Notes under the pieces: model-generated | The model's input: the letters and a program-made list of their open reading frames with translations, nothing else | Database searches by the model: none | Told to the model about the DNA's origin: nothing | NCBI GenBank assembly: GCA_949358305.1 | Contig: OX442315.1 | Location: 62,001 to 126,000, forward strand | Length of the DNA: 64,000 nucleotides | Direction of reading: 5' to 3' | Origin: Strigamia acuminata | Lineage: Eukaryota; Arthropoda; Chilopoda; Geophilomorpha; Linotaeniidae | Shown here: in pieces, positions 42,621-55,277 of the stretch | Numbering within the stretch: the first letter of the stretch is position 1 | How the letters are laid out: each line of letters starts with the position of its first letter | Program-made: the position numbers and the translations under genes

Positions 42621-44406
42621 ATATTTCCACTCCCAATTTGCCATCAGTTGTGACAAAAAGTCCTTTTTCTGGTATAATTTTGCGAATAAAAGGAACATCT
42701 TGCAGATTTGTTGGAATGTCGATTTTTACGTCATAAAAACGAAATCTGATTTCAGAAAATGTGATTTTGGGAAATCCACATGCATGGTTGCTTTTCTTGA
42801 TTTCAAAGTGGATTTCAGCTCTCTCGAATCGCGATATTTCGGCCAACTGTGTTTAAATGTCCCACCGTACTAATGAATGAAAAATCGCGATATTTCAACT
42901 TCATTTCAGCTCTCAAACGCGGCCGACTATGTTTAAATGTCAAAACAGGAAGTTCATCTAACGGTTGAAATTGCAAACGACGGTTTTAATTGAGTATGTG
43001 CAACAGTTGGATTTTAGGAAATTTTAAGGCCGTTCAAAGTTGAAATCAGATTTCCTTGATTTCTGAAAATCAAGAAAATCACGTTTTTGGAAATCCATTT
43101 AAGATTAAACACACCTACTGATTCAGTGAGTAAAACTCTTGTGCAGATCAGCGTTTGATTTACATTCCGCAACAAAAAGATGGTGCGCCTCATTTTTTAA
43201 TCACTTCCCAGCAATGCGAAAATACAAATTTATAACAAAATCAAATGCTGAAACAATTGGGGCAATTGGTAAACGATCAAAAAATTTATTACAAAAATAT
43301 GAAAACAGGGGTGTGAATGAACTTGCATGTATAGATTACGACAAATAGGTGATATATGATTAAAATTGTCAAAGAAGATTTTGAAATTGTCCATTTTTAA
43401 AGCCCCCACATCACTCTGAACTTGCAAATTCTTAAAATCAGGAAATATGGGATTTTATTGTAGTAATGCGTTGAAGAAAACACTTTCTATATAATATATA
43501 TACCAATTGAGAGTTCCTAATGCATAATTTTGTAATTTTTGTTTAGCTTGGGACTCAATTTCTATACTAAAACACAACTTGAATGTGGGAAAGTTGCTTA
43601 ATGTTAACTAGAGTAGGAGCTTTTCTGCTCCCCATCTTGTACTACTTTTATGTGGCTTAAAATTTTACAGAAATCAGTACACCACCTGCAGATAATTTAA
43701 TAGTGATCAGCACACCTGCAGAAAATTGCCAATTTTATTGTATAGCAAGAAAACACAAAGTCCTAGAAACATTAATGAACTCGTCGTGATTTTGGATGAA
43801 AAAAACTCAATCTAGATGTATTGAGAAGTGATTGGCATGACTGAAAGTTAATGATGATGGGCTAGTAGGTGAATAAAATGAATAGTGCTTTTGTGATGGT
43901 TGCTCAGGATACTGTTGGCCATGTCTATTGTGTATTTAAAAAATCGTTATCCTTATTCTTAACATTTATCGATGTGGAACTCCATATAATTTATTTTGCC
44001 CGTGACGTGATCGAGAGCGGGGGTGGACAGAGGAGGAGACGCCAACTCGACGACTTTTAGCACTCCTAACCTTTATTTCGTTCGAATGGTGGATAACCCC
44101 GTCAAATAGCAGGCACTGTACGTTCGATCGGCACTACGGGCACCTGTTGCCACACGGCGGATACGGCTTTCTTTTTTCTACCTTCCTTCCTTTCTCCGTG
44201 AACGTGAACCCTTTTGCGCGTTTGTGAAATGTGAATCGAGCATTGTTTTTCCGTTTTACCAACGAGGAGTTTGATTTCTCTTTGAAAAAAAATATATATT
44301 ATCGACTTATTACACATTTAGTGATATCGGACTTTGTTTGGGTGAAATCGGAGGGCCGTCGTCCATCCGTGCGAGCAGAAATTGAAAAAAAGAAATATCT
44401 TTTCAG

Positions 44407-46938
44407 GTGAAGCGAGTAAACCATGAAACCGAGGCCAACGTTGCCAATGCACCGAATGGTTCTAGGTGAGTACGAGTGACTTGTGCGTGTGTCTCGCTTT
44501 CCTCTTCTCTCCTTTTCTCTTTCTTTTCCCATTAAGTCATTAACAGCTTGTTGTTTTGCTACCGAGCGAGCATTTAGATGTTTAAAACGTGTTTGTTTGC
44601 AGATGTATAGATACTCGGGATAACTTGTCTAGTCCGACTAGTCAAGACAGTAATAACAGTCCGTCACCGCCGCCGCCGCCGCCGCCGCCACATCAGCAGC
44701 AACAACAACAACACGTTTCGGCTGCGACAGATTCAGATTTGCCCGGTCTGAGCAGCGTCAATGGTGTCGTCGGATCCATGGCCAGCCCTGGCGAATCGGT
44801 CAATTACTCCACCGATTCGTGGGTGATGAGTAACTCTGATTCGATTACGAGTCAGTGTGTTTGCTATTATTTTTTATTTTTCTTTTTTCATTTGTTTGAT
44901 TTAATTGTTTGTAATTTGCAAAGTCAAAAGTGAACGGGTCAACGGGAGCGAGTCTTCTTCGTTCGCGAGCACGACGGATCCGCTGGGGTCCGCGACGTCG
45001 TCGTCGACCCTCGACTACCAGACCACGTCGTCGTCGTCGTCGCTCTACTCGCCGCAGTACTACAACAGCTCGATGCAGGCGTACCAGCAGTCCTCGTCGT
45101 CCGCCTACGCCATGCAGGGCGCCGCGGCCGTAGCGGCAGCAGCCGCCGCCGCTAACTTTTACTCGTCGCCGTCGAACGCGAGTGCATCACCGTACGCGCA
45201 GTCGTACGCCGCCGTCACAGGTGCGTACCCGTCGCCTACGTCGGGTGGTGCGCTCTACGACAACTCGTTCACGGTGGCCGGCACGCGCGCCGCCGCCGCA
45301 GCCGCTCAACAGCAACAGCAGCTGCAGCAGCAGCAGCAGCAGAAGACGAGCGCCGCCAACTCGTACGTGAACGCATACGGCTCGGCCTTCGTCTCGTCGC
45401 AGAACCCGTACGGCTACGCCGGCAACGCGGCGCCGCAGCAGGGCCTCGACTACTCGAGCTACGGCTCGTACGGCCAGGCGGCCGGCACGTACGCCTACTA
45501 CCCGCAGGGCTACGGCTCGTACGTGTCGTCGTCGTCCGCTGCCGCAGCCGCAGCCGCCAACAACGGCTCGCCGCTCGGCTCGACGTCCGCCACTTACCAA
45601 CTTTCGCAGATGCCAGTCACGATGCCGGACAGCCCGCAGTCGCCTCAGTACTCGTCGGTCGAAAACAGTCCTTCGCCGCCGATGAAACCCGAGTCGACCA
45701 ACGGCACAGTGCGACGGGGGAGTCGGCAAGGTCGTGGAAGGGGCCGGCGCCAGAACAATCCGTCGCCCGATCCGGAGAACAACTTGGAACGCGTTTTCAT
45801 CTGGGATCTGGACGAGACGATCATCATTTTCCATTCGCTGCTTACGGGTTCTTACGCCACGCGCTACGGAAAGGTAATTTCGATTAATTTTCAACTCTTT
45901 ATGCACCTCGATTATGTCATCCGATGGTTTGATGAATGAATGAATGCCACCGCAAATAGAAAATATACTCATCAATCAGTTTTAATTGTTTTAAATTAAA
46001 TTGTAGGATGCACCGAACACCGTTTCGTTGGGCCTTCGAATGGAGGAGATGATTTTCAACTTGGCTGACAATCAGCTTTTTTTCAACGACCTTGAGGTAA
46101 AGATCGTTTGTGATTAAATTGAATTAAATTAAAATGTAATGAAAAATTTGACTGGATTTAAAGGATTGCGACCAAGTGCACATAGACGACGTTTCGTCGG
46201 ACGACAACGGGCAAGATTTGAGCAATTACAATTTCCAAACGGACGGCTTCCAGACGGCTGCGACCAACGCCAACCTGTGTTTGGCGACAGGAGTCCGCGG
46301 CGGCGTCGACTGGATGCGCAAATTGGCCTTTCGGTACCGGCGCATCAAGGAGATCTACACGAGTTACCGCAACAACGTCGGCGGCTTGCTCGGACCCTCC
46401 AAACGCGACCAGTGGCTCCAGTTGCGCTCCGAGGTCGAACTCACCACCGACAATTGGCTCGCGATGGCTTTGAAATGTGTTTCGATGATTCATTCGAGGT
46501 AATGGAATAGAAATAGATTAGAAATAGAATAGAAGATAATTTTGTGTCGTTCTCTCTCTGCTCTAGGACCAATTGCGTCAATGTTCTCGTGACGACGACA
46601 CAGCTGGTCCCCGCTCTTGCCAAAGTGCTGCTCTACGGGCTGGGTGGCGTTTTCCCCATCGAGAACATCTACAGCGCCACCAAAATAGGCAAAGAAACGT
46701 GCTTCGAAAGGATCGTTTCGAGGTTCGGTCGCAAATGCACCTACGTCGTGGTCGGCGACGGGCGCGACGAAGAGACGGCCGCCAAACAGGTGATTGATTT
46801 CATTCATTTGCATTTATTCAGAATTAACTTGACAGTCGCGGCTAAATCTCGTTTTAGTTGAATTTTCCGTTCTGGCGCATTTCTGGTCATTCGGATCTGG
46901 CGGCGCTTTATCACGCTTTGGATCTCGGACATTTGTGA
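44407..46938 (+). CDS. EYA: Eyes absent (EYA) transcription cofactor / tyrosine phosphatase, 5' end not found
   Basis: Exons seen: 44407-44465, 44603-44850, 44924-45873, 46007-46096, 46164-46498, 46567-46789, 46858-46938 (about 660 residues). The N-terminal half is low-complexity Ser/Pro/Tyr/Gln/Ala, the EYA transactivation region. The C-terminal EYA domain is highly conserved. It has the HAD phosphatase nucleophile in [16 protein letters not shown], then [76 protein letters not shown] and [13 protein letters not shown] works with SIX proteins and dephosphorylates H2AX Tyr142 in other animals. The first exon begins at an acceptor (TTTTCAG before GTGAAG) with no in-frame Met, so the start codon lies in an upstream exon. 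Confidence 0.95.
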
Positions 46939-47465
46939 GTGACAAACGGACTTGGAAGTGCTCGTGTGCGATGTCGTCGAAGCGATGGCGGACACCGGAC
47001 ACCGGACACCGGACAGTTTTGCTCGCCCCCTTCGCGCGTGTGCGGATCGGGGTCTACCAAAGATTTTTAAATCATTTTAAACTTTTGTGTTTTTTTCCCC
47101 GCTCCACGAGGACAGAGACTCGAGTGGGGGAAAAGAGTCGAGTGAAAAAATATATCATTCCTATGTAAGAGGTGAAATTTAAATCCGAAAAAGAGAGAAT
47201 TAAATTTATTTGATTAACCCATGATGTTCAATGGAAATAAAGCGCTCATTCAACTTGTCGTTGAAAACAAACAGGAACCACGTGTTGTTATGGCTTCTCG
47301 GCCCAAGCAACTAATTTTTCAATCTTCTCGACCCCTTTTAACGAAATATAAATCGAAACATGGAAGAACGGTAAAAAATACATTGAAAAAAAACTCTTTT
47401 TAATAAATATATATATATTTTGTATTATTTTTTTCAGAAAATGTAAACATTTTTTTATTTTACTA
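46939..47465. other. Tail-to-tail spacer EYA / second PPM1G
   Basis: AT-rich 3' regions. It contains an 8-bp ggacaccg triplication just after the EYA stop (46991-47012) and AATAAA-like signals (about 47238 plus). Nothing else recognised. Confidence 0.5.
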
Positions 47466-49223
47466 TCATTCGTTCTTTCTCATCCGTTTGTTTTCATTCT
47501 CCAGTTGGTCGCGGGAATGGCGTTTCGAAGTGCTGGAGCTGGATTTGAATTTGACGACGATGCAAGTCATGTTGTCGCATCCGCTTCCGTCCCTGTCCTT
47601 GTCCGGCGACAGACACTCGTCCATCAACTGGATCGAAAAATTTGCCAAAATTAATTTAGTTCGCTACCGTCGTGTAAAATTTGACGTTAAACTCACTTGT
47701 TCGCAAACCGTGGACACGTTTTTCGGACCGGCAAGGAGTCGTCCGCGCACAAATTCGACGACGCGTTGAGAATTCATGCAATTCCTTTTTGAAAAAAAAA
47801 ATATTAATAATTTAATTTATGAAATTTATGTAATTTCTGTAACCATTGCTCGTACCAAATGCCGTCGCAAGCGACAACCATGAACTCTTCGGATCGACAA
47901 TCGATTTTCAAACTGCGCACGTCGGGCAAAGCGCTGATCATTTGATCTTTGGCATCTAATTTCTCGTTCGTTTTATACGAATGATCGCCTGGGAACAATT
48001 AAACTAGCAATAGAAATACTAATAGTCAATTCCAGCATACTTACCGATCGCTCGGGATAAATTCAAACCACCATTAACGCGCCCGTTCCACGTGACGTGT
48101 CCCCCGGCATTTTCGATCCGCACTTTCTCGGAGTAGTCCTCGGGTTTGTGATCGCGTGACATCTCGATCGCTCGACCGTCTTGGCAAACCACGCACCTCG
48201 AATCGCCCGCATTTGCCACGAACAACTCGTCGTTCCGAACGAGCGCGACGATCGCCGTGCAACCATTGCGAAATCCCACCTTTTTACATCGATTCATTTA
48301 TTTATCGATTAATCTTTCATTTTTAATTTACCGGATTTCGTCTCGCTCGTTTCGTTTCTTCGTCTTCGTTTTCGTCGCTCGAGCTGCTGCTGCTGTTTGA
48401 CTCGGACTCTGACTCCGACTCGGACTCGACGTAATCGTTGTCGACGACCACGACCACCTCCTGCTGTTGGTTGTGGACGACAACCACGTCCTCTTGTTCG
48501 TACAAATAGGGCTCATCTTCCTTCCTTTCTTGTTCGTGCAAATTGGGCGGATCTTCTTTCCTTTCTTGTTCGTTCAAATTGGGCGGATCTTCCTTCCCTT
48601 CTTGATCTTCATTCCTTTCTTCTGGCTCGTTTATTGATAAATCGTCCACATCGCTCGCGATTGACATGTCCGAGTCCCCGCGCTGATATTTGGCCATAAC
48701 TTGATGGATCGGCGTGCGCGCATCGTCCAGTAAACCGTCCACTTCGGCTTAATTTAATTAAGTTAATTATGTTTTCGTTTTTCTTATTTTTTTGTTATTG
48801 CTCGGTAATACCTCTAGTGATTTCTCGTTGCATCGCTCGCAAAACGGAACGAGTGACCAACGATTTATCGAGACGGAGAAAAGCGTCGACGAGCGCCTCG
48901 GCCACGTTTCCGTCTCGGTCTCCGTCCTTTTCTGCGTTTCTGATGTAGCTGGGCATGTACGTCGAGCAATACTGGGCCACTTCCGATCCTCCGTGTCCGT
49001 CGTAAACGGCAAACAGGGACGTGTTCGCGTCGAATTCCAATTCGCAATTGTGAGAATCCTTCGGATTAAATTTCATTTCATTTAATTAAATTTCATCGAC
49101 CATATTAATTACCTCTTGAGCGTCTCGCCATCCTTGCATCGAGCTGACGCCGACGTCGAGTCTCACGTTTGTCGCATCGCTAGAGATCTTGTCCGTCACC
49201 GGCGACGCCAAATAACCGCCCAT
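47466..49223 (-). CDS. Second PPM1G-type protein phosphatase 2C
   Basis: Seven exons (49223-49113, 49058-48812, 48747-48332, 48279-48045, 47988-47856, 47784-47697, 47627-47466) give 463 residues. It starts [12 protein letters not shown] and keeps all PP2C metal-site motifs ([62 protein letters not shown]). Five introns fall at the same positions and phases as in the PPM1G gene at 26533-28464. A sixth, after RARRNP, splits the insert. The acidic insert is shorter and different: repeats of [12 protein letters not shown] type, a Val-rich patch ([16 protein letters not shown]), then a Ser/Glu run. It is therefore an inverted DNA-level duplicate, not a retrocopy, with an intact catalytic site and a diverged regulatory insert. 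Confidence 0.92.
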
Positions 49224-49585
49224 TCTGAACGACGACGAATTAAATCTTCCCCCTGCGCACATTTACACACGCATAAATTAAAAGAAAACACGTGTTCATT
49301 TATTCATTACGACAAAGTATCAAATACGTTTTTAAATTTTGCATTTTCATTTTCATTTCTGTTTATTTTTTCTTTTCAATGGATAAAGATTCAAAGATCG
49401 TCAAAATTATTTATTTGTTTCGTCAGCATTGGTAGGAATGCTGATCTATCATTTTTATTTATTTTTATTTGCCGTCGTTGCGTGATTCTGTCACGTGTCC
49501 CGACTCATCTCACCAGGTAGAGTGCCTTAGCGTATAGAAATACAATAAACTGAATTTTTCTCACGATCGATCGACACGGATTTAC
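49224..49585. other. Upstream region of the second PPM1G
   Basis: About 360 bp between the start codon and the retroelement insertion point. No gene or strong motif seen. It presumably holds the PPM1G-like promoter, originally facing GCHFR. Confidence 0.5.
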
Positions 49586-49589
49586 AGTT

Positions 49590-51308
49590 TGTGACGATGA
49601 CCTTTCGATGACGCTATCCGCTCAAAATGTGTATTTTGGCATAACAAGCAAGTCTATCAATTCTAGTAGTTGAGAGATAAGTTAACAAACCTAAAGTGTG
49701 AACTGGGTAAAATAATGACACATGCGGTTATCAAGACATAACATATTTATTGATATATAAATATAATCACCGTGAAGTGATTATATTAATCAATTTGCAT
49801 AAACTACGGTTATACATTAACTATGCCGACAATTGGCCGTATAAATGGGTAGATTAACTATACATACATTCGCCTAAACGGCGCTATGATAATATCAAGT
49901 CGGCTTCATCGGGTCAGTAAGATGTCGTCTGAATCGGTTGATTATTTGGTCCTAGTTATACATCGGGGTCTGGTTCAAATCTGTAATGAAAAGGTTAGTA
50001 TCCGAGGACGTCCGGTTGACGGTATCTGCATCGCCACAAACTTGGGGCGGTTATTGGTTTAAATGGCTTGTAAGAGCCATTTACCAATTGACCTCTTATA
50101 AATGTTTTAAGACATTTATAATTGGTGTGATACGTCAAATGGTTCTTCATACGAGAGTAAACTGTTGCGAGTTTACAATCATAACTTCTGGTTCCGTGTA
50201 ATGGATGTATTTATTAGAGTATTACTTATTCAGTAAATACTCGTAATAATTCTGCTTACATAAAGTTGGCAATTTAGCTACACATTTACTGGCAAGTAAA
50301 TGCTAATGTAGCTAGTCTTCAGTTTTGTACAGTTCTGGAAGAAGTATCCATGTTTATGCACAATGCTGAGTTGTGACATAAACTAGCTGGGGATTTAATC
50401 TAACTAAACTTTTCCGAGTTTAGTTATTTCAACCCTAATGTTACATTTTCGACACGCTGTTCGGCAGCCGTGGCTTACTGTAACTGGCAGGCCTTGTGGA
50501 ACACTTGTTGAATTATATCCGGCCCGACGGGATTCTTACTACTCATCGCCGCGACCTGATCTCCTCACGGCCACACAGCCGTCATCGGGCACCCGGACAT
50601 GGAGGCATCATATCACCCATCTCCACGTCAAGTGTACGCCGTATGTAGGTTGTCATAGGCCCGCAGTATAAGGGGCATTGACTGCGCAATCAACAGACAA
50701 GCAAGTGTCTGCGCAATCAACATGACAACCGGAGTAGTAGAATGGGCTCAAGAAAACATATAGTCAAATATCTGGTCAAGAGCGAGTTACTTCCTGTTGC
50801 AAGGAAATATATACTCATGGTGGACAATAGCTTGACCATTGCTCCAATGAGAGCAGTGGTCCCCTGAATCCCTCCAATCACTGGTCAGAGTGATGAGATA
50901 CTCAGGACACATTTCCAGTCCAGGTGGTCAACAGGAACTGGATACACAGGCCATAGCTCTCTGCTAGGTCAGGACAGGAACTGGATAGCGAGGAACACTT
51001 TTGGATTAAGTCTTTCAACTTAACCAAGGGGGGTCCGAGCTGGAAGCAGGTGCAGAGGGGTGAGTTAATCCCCTAAACCTAGTTTTGTGATAACTTGACA
51101 AGAGTTGTCACAAAACAGTTTAATATCAATATTTACTTCAATAAATAAAGATAAAGTCGATTCTCTGTCTTAAAATCACATAAAAGTTGCATTTTATGTG
51201 GTTTTACGTCAAGTGACAAATTCTATTCGAATTTGCCGCTTTTGGTCGTCAGCGCCATCTATCGGCGAAATTGTCGTTATATCGATGAGCGACTGCATGT
51301 TTGTCATA
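49590..51308 (-). repeat. 3' LTR of the large non-autonomous element
   Basis: 1,719 bp, plus-strand ends TGTGACG...GTCATA. At least ten hairpins, for example 49760-49787, 50053-50088, 50096-50121, 50157-50176, 50217-50242, 50275-50314, 50401-50426, 50834-50861, 51082-51116 and 51171-51206. Loops are mostly 4-6 nt. No significant open frame. Confidence 0.93.
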
Positions 51309-51310
51309 CG

Positions 51311-51318
51311 TCCCCCTT
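51311..51318 (-). other. Polypurine tract
   Basis: AAGGGGGA on the minus strand, 2 nt from the LTR, in the position expected for the plus-strand primer of reverse transcription. Confidence 0.75.
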
Positions 51319-51782
51319 AATCACTGAAATTATAAAAAAAATAATTACACGTGATTCTACCTATAATCGTCTCGATATACGACACTGTTCATTGTGGATC
51401 AGTAAACGTTACGTATCTTGTAAAAGATATCTAACAATGCAAATATAATAAAGAGTGAGGATTATTCATTTCAAATTATATTTTTGACCATTAATAATTT
51501 ATTCAATCATTAACCGTTCGGGTGACTTCGGAGTGAATTGTTTTCCTGAATTTATACAAATTCAGAAAAACAACCAATCGTGAAAACTGGCATCGAAAGT
51601 ATTTAATAATATATTTTGTACAAAATATAAATTAAATCACGTCTTTAGAATATTCTTAATAATTTTAAGATTATTAATAAATGTTCAAAAATCCGTTTTA
51701 ATCTTTGAGATCAATCATCAAGTCGACATTCAAAAAAATTAATAATAATTTTTTACAATCATTAGTAAGTGTTCAAACGGAT

Positions 51783-53060
51783 GTTTCATTTCTTTTAATA
51801 TTTCGATTAAAAATATTAAAAAGAAACCTGGTCCAATTTCTTAGTTTATTTCTCAGAAAAGAAAGTAAACACAAGAAATTAATCTTCTAATTTTCAAAAG
51901 AAAATTTGCTGTTTCATTTCTTTTAATATTTCAATTAAAAATATTAACAAGAAACCCGGTCAAATTTCTTAGTTTATTTCTCAGAAAAGAAAGTAAACAC
52001 AAGAAATTAATCTTCCAATTTTCAAAAGAAAATTTGCTGTTTTCATTTCTTTTAATATTTCGATTAAAAATATTAAAAAGAACCTGGTCAAATTTCTTAG
52101 TTTATTTCTCATAAAAGAAAGTAAACACAAGAAATTAATCTTCTAATTTTCAAAAGAAAATTTGCTGTTTCATTTCTTTTAATATTTCAATTAAAAATAT
52201 TAACAAGAAACCTGGTCAAATTTCTTAGTTTATTTCTCATAAAAGAAAGTAAACACAAGAAATTAATCTTCTAATTTTCAAAAGAAAATTTGCTGTTTTC
52301 ATTTCTTTTAATATTTCGATTAAAAATATTAAAAAGAAACCTGGTCAAATTTCTTAGTTTATTTCTCATAAAAGAAAGTAAACACAAGAAATTAATCTTC
52401 AAATTTTCGTGAGAAAATTGCTGTTTCATTTCTTTTAATATTTTCGATTAAAAATACTAAAAGGAAATCTGGTCAAATTTCTTAGTTTATTTCTCAGAAA
52501 AGAAAGTAAACACAAGAAATTAATCTTCTAATTTTCAAAAGAAAATTTGCTGTTTCCTTTCTTTTAATATTTTCGATTAAAAATACTAAAAGGAAATCTG
52601 GTCAAATTTCTTAGTTTATTTCTCATAAAAGAAAGTAAACACAAGAAATTAATCTTCTAATTTTCAAAAGAAAATTTGCTGTTTCATTTCTTTTAATATT
52701 TCAATTAAAAATATTAACAAGAAACCTGGTCAAATTTCTTAGTTTATTTCTCATAAAAGAAAGTAAACACAAGAAATTAATCTTCTAATTTTCAAAAGAA
52801 AATTTGCTGTTTTCATTTCTTTTAATATTTCGATTAAAAATATTAAAAAGAAACCTGGTCAAATTTCTTAGTTTATTTCTCGTAAAAGAAAGTAAACACA
52901 AGAAATTAATCTTCAAATTTTCGTGAGAAAATTGCTGTTTCATTTCTTTTAATATTTTCGATTAAAAATACTAAAAGGAAATCTGGTCAAATTTCTTAGT
53001 TTATTTCTCAGAAAAGAAAGTAAACACAAGAAATAAATCTTCTAATTTGCAGTTTGATGT
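51783..53060. repeat. 128-bp tandem array, 10 copies, three hairpins per unit
   Basis: Unit starts at about 51783, 51911, 52039, 52167, 52294, 52422, 52552, 52681, 52809 and 52937. In the 51911 unit, hairpin 1 is 51917-51954, hairpin 2 is 51963-52008 and hairpin 3 is 52017-52034 (perfect AATTTTC/GAAAATT, loop AAAA). In other copies hairpin 3 has loop GTGA with the same stem. Hairpin 2 loops vary (cagaa, cataa, cgtaa) on an unchanged stem. Confidence 0.93.
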
Positions 53061-55277
53061 TTTCTTGGGAGGAGAAAATGTAACTGTCCAGTTGAAGTTT
53101 TTCCCCCTTTTGCTCCATTCTTCGAATGACTGCACCTCAGGCGACGGTAGGTGTCTGTCTGACGGTTAATTGTTCTCGCGTCCTCAGGGAGTTTGTATTT
53201 CTTCACATTGTCTGGCATTTGCAAGATGACAAACAAACTTTATGGATAGAAAATTTGCCGTTGTTTTTGTTACTTCTAATATTTCTATTGGAAATATTAA
53301 AAAGAAACCTTGTCAACTTGCTTACAAGTAAGTCTGATTTTCAGTAGAAAAGCAAACCTGAAAAATTATTTCTAGATTTTTTGAGAAACTAGAGCATAAT
53401 TCATTTCCAGTAGATTTATTTTAAGTGTTATAAAAAGTTTCATTCTTATATACACCTCTTTATTTCCAAATTTTTTGAGAAAGGGTTATAAAGAGTTTCA
53501 TTCTTTACCCCTTCCCCCTTTTTCTTCAGAATTATCAGATTCTGTAGAAATATCAAAAATGAAACTCAGTTAAACTTCTTAGTTTAATTTTCAACAAAAT
53601 AAACATAAAAAATTTAATTCCCAAAATTTTCGGGAGAAAATTATCGTTTTGTTGTCTTTAGTACTTCTGTCGAAATACTAAAGTCAGACCTTATTTCCAC
53701 ATTTTTATTAATCACATTCCTGATTAACAAAACGTTGTTTTGATTCTTAAAATGTTTCTTGTGAGAGAAAACATTATAAAAAGGTTGAAGGTTGGGTGGA
53801 TGAAAAGTGACCTTTTGGGGTCAACTTAGTCATTCATCCCCCTTTGCTGGGGTTCCCTCTAAGTTTCCATTGTTTCCAACAAATCTTGTCGGTGCGTCAT
53901 AATAATTTTTATTCAAAAAAAAAAATGACTCTTCAATTTTACTTTTATTTCTTGCGAAATAATAAATAAAGTACGGTAGTTTCTAATCAATACGAATAAT
54001 TCCGGGAACAATGGTTAATTATTATTTTGATTAGAAATAATAATAACATGGTGATCTGGCAGCTATATTTCCCTGGTTTTAAAGAGAATTTCCTCTAGTT
54101 TGTGAGTCGTTTGCTCCTAGAGGGAGAAAGAGTACAAACTTCGAAAAAAAACTCTACTTTGAACCAGAATCAAATTTGTATCAACTTTCTTGTAAAAAGA
54201 ATTTCCTCCAGTTTGTGAAATCGTTTGCTCCTAGAGGGAGAAAGAGCACAAACTTCGAAAAACTCCACCTTACCAAAAAGTTGATTTCACGTTAAGTCTT
54301 AGTTAATGTGAATAAATTTGACAGGAAGAAGTTTGATTAATATTTCGATTAGAAATAATAATAACACAGTGGTGTTGTAGTTATATTTTTCTTGTAAAAG
54401 AGAAAATACAACAACAAACAATGGTTATAATTTTCTCGCGAAAGAAAAATTACAACACAAAATGTCAAAATGCTCAAATATGAGTTTTCCAACTTCTATC
54501 CAAGTTGTAGAATCTTCAGTTGGCTTTCTTAGTCAAACTTTTTATTCAAAAGAAATTGACTCAAGAAAATCTTCAATTTATTTATATTTCTCGCGAAATA
54601 ATAAATAAAGTATGGTAGCCTAATTATTACATTTTTTGTGCAAAAAATGCAACTAGACGGTTGTTACGAATAAATTCGTGGCAGTGTTTAATTAATATTT
54701 CAAATGGAAATAATAACAACACGGTGAATTGTCATCATATTTTTCTTGTCAAAGAGAAAATACAACAAACAAAACAGTGGTTCTAAATTTCTTGTTAAAG
54801 AAAAATTAAAACATCAAAACGTTGGTTATAATTTTCTTGTTAGAGAAAAATTAAAACACAAAACGTCGGTCTAAACTAAAATGGCGACAGTACGCCCTCA
54901 AAAATAATTTTCCAACATCTGAGTAATATTTCCTTAGCTTAATCTTTTTCGAGAATTAAACTTTTGAAATTTATTAACTCCAAATTTACGGTTTTCCCCT
55001 GGCTAAATAACTCTTGAAGTTATAAACTAGTGAGAATTCTACATTAATATTTCTACCAAAATATTAAGTAACAAAACCGCTGCAAAGTTCCATGGTTAAT
55101 CTTTTTGTATAAAAAGTAACCCTTGAATTCTTATTTCTTGATTTTTCTTAAAATATTTTTTGCAAAAATATCTCAAGGGAATATTTGTGGAAATACAGTT
55201 TAATTAGGTTTATTTTCTTGTAGGAAAATAAACTCTACAATCTCGCTTTTTCTTGATGCTGAAAAATGGTGTCACAT
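53061..55277. other. Hairpin-rich AT interior of the element
   Basis: No coding potential. Continues with spaced stem-loops, e.g. TAATATTTC/GGAAATATTA (about 53278-53300), CTTTAGTA-TTC/GAA-TACTAAAG (about 53656-53683) and TTATTTC/GAAATAA around 53946-53963. Diverged direct repeats occur, such as a block near 54083-54140 repeated near 54190-54260. Confidence 0.6.

Larger units (their letters stand above)
38732..44406. other. 5.7 kb without a clear gene; probably upstream exons/introns of EYA
   Basis: Contains (ATT)n/(ATC)n near 39238-39283, a gatttggg repeat (40047-40086), a (GGGAA)n run (40355-40409), a 20-bp minisatellite (42461-42620) and a CpG-rich stretch (about 41990-42430) that could be a promoter. 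A possible 36-bp untranslated exon is at 39787-39822 (TTTTCCAG before, GTAAGT after). The EYA initiator exon must lie here because 44407 begins with an acceptor, but I could not identify it. No other protein similarity seen. Confidence 0.45.

Noticed and set aside
42142-42873. 243-codon plus-strand frame
   Set aside because: Half of it is the 20-bp minisatellite; the rest has no similarity.
44422-44465. ATG at 44422 as EYA start
   Set aside because: Its frame hits a stop just after the next splice junction and is not the EYA frame.
45187-45975. Arg/Val-rich minus-strand frame of 262 codons
   Set aside because: Antisense of the EYA low-complexity exon.
50438-50671. Open frame repeated in both LTRs of the large element (also 58385-58618)
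   Set aside because: Identical only because the LTRs are identical; no similarity or start context, and it runs against the element's orientation.
51783-53060. CRISPR-like array of regular repeats
   Set aside because: Units are contiguous 128-bp tandem copies without unique spacers, in animal DNA inside a retroelement.
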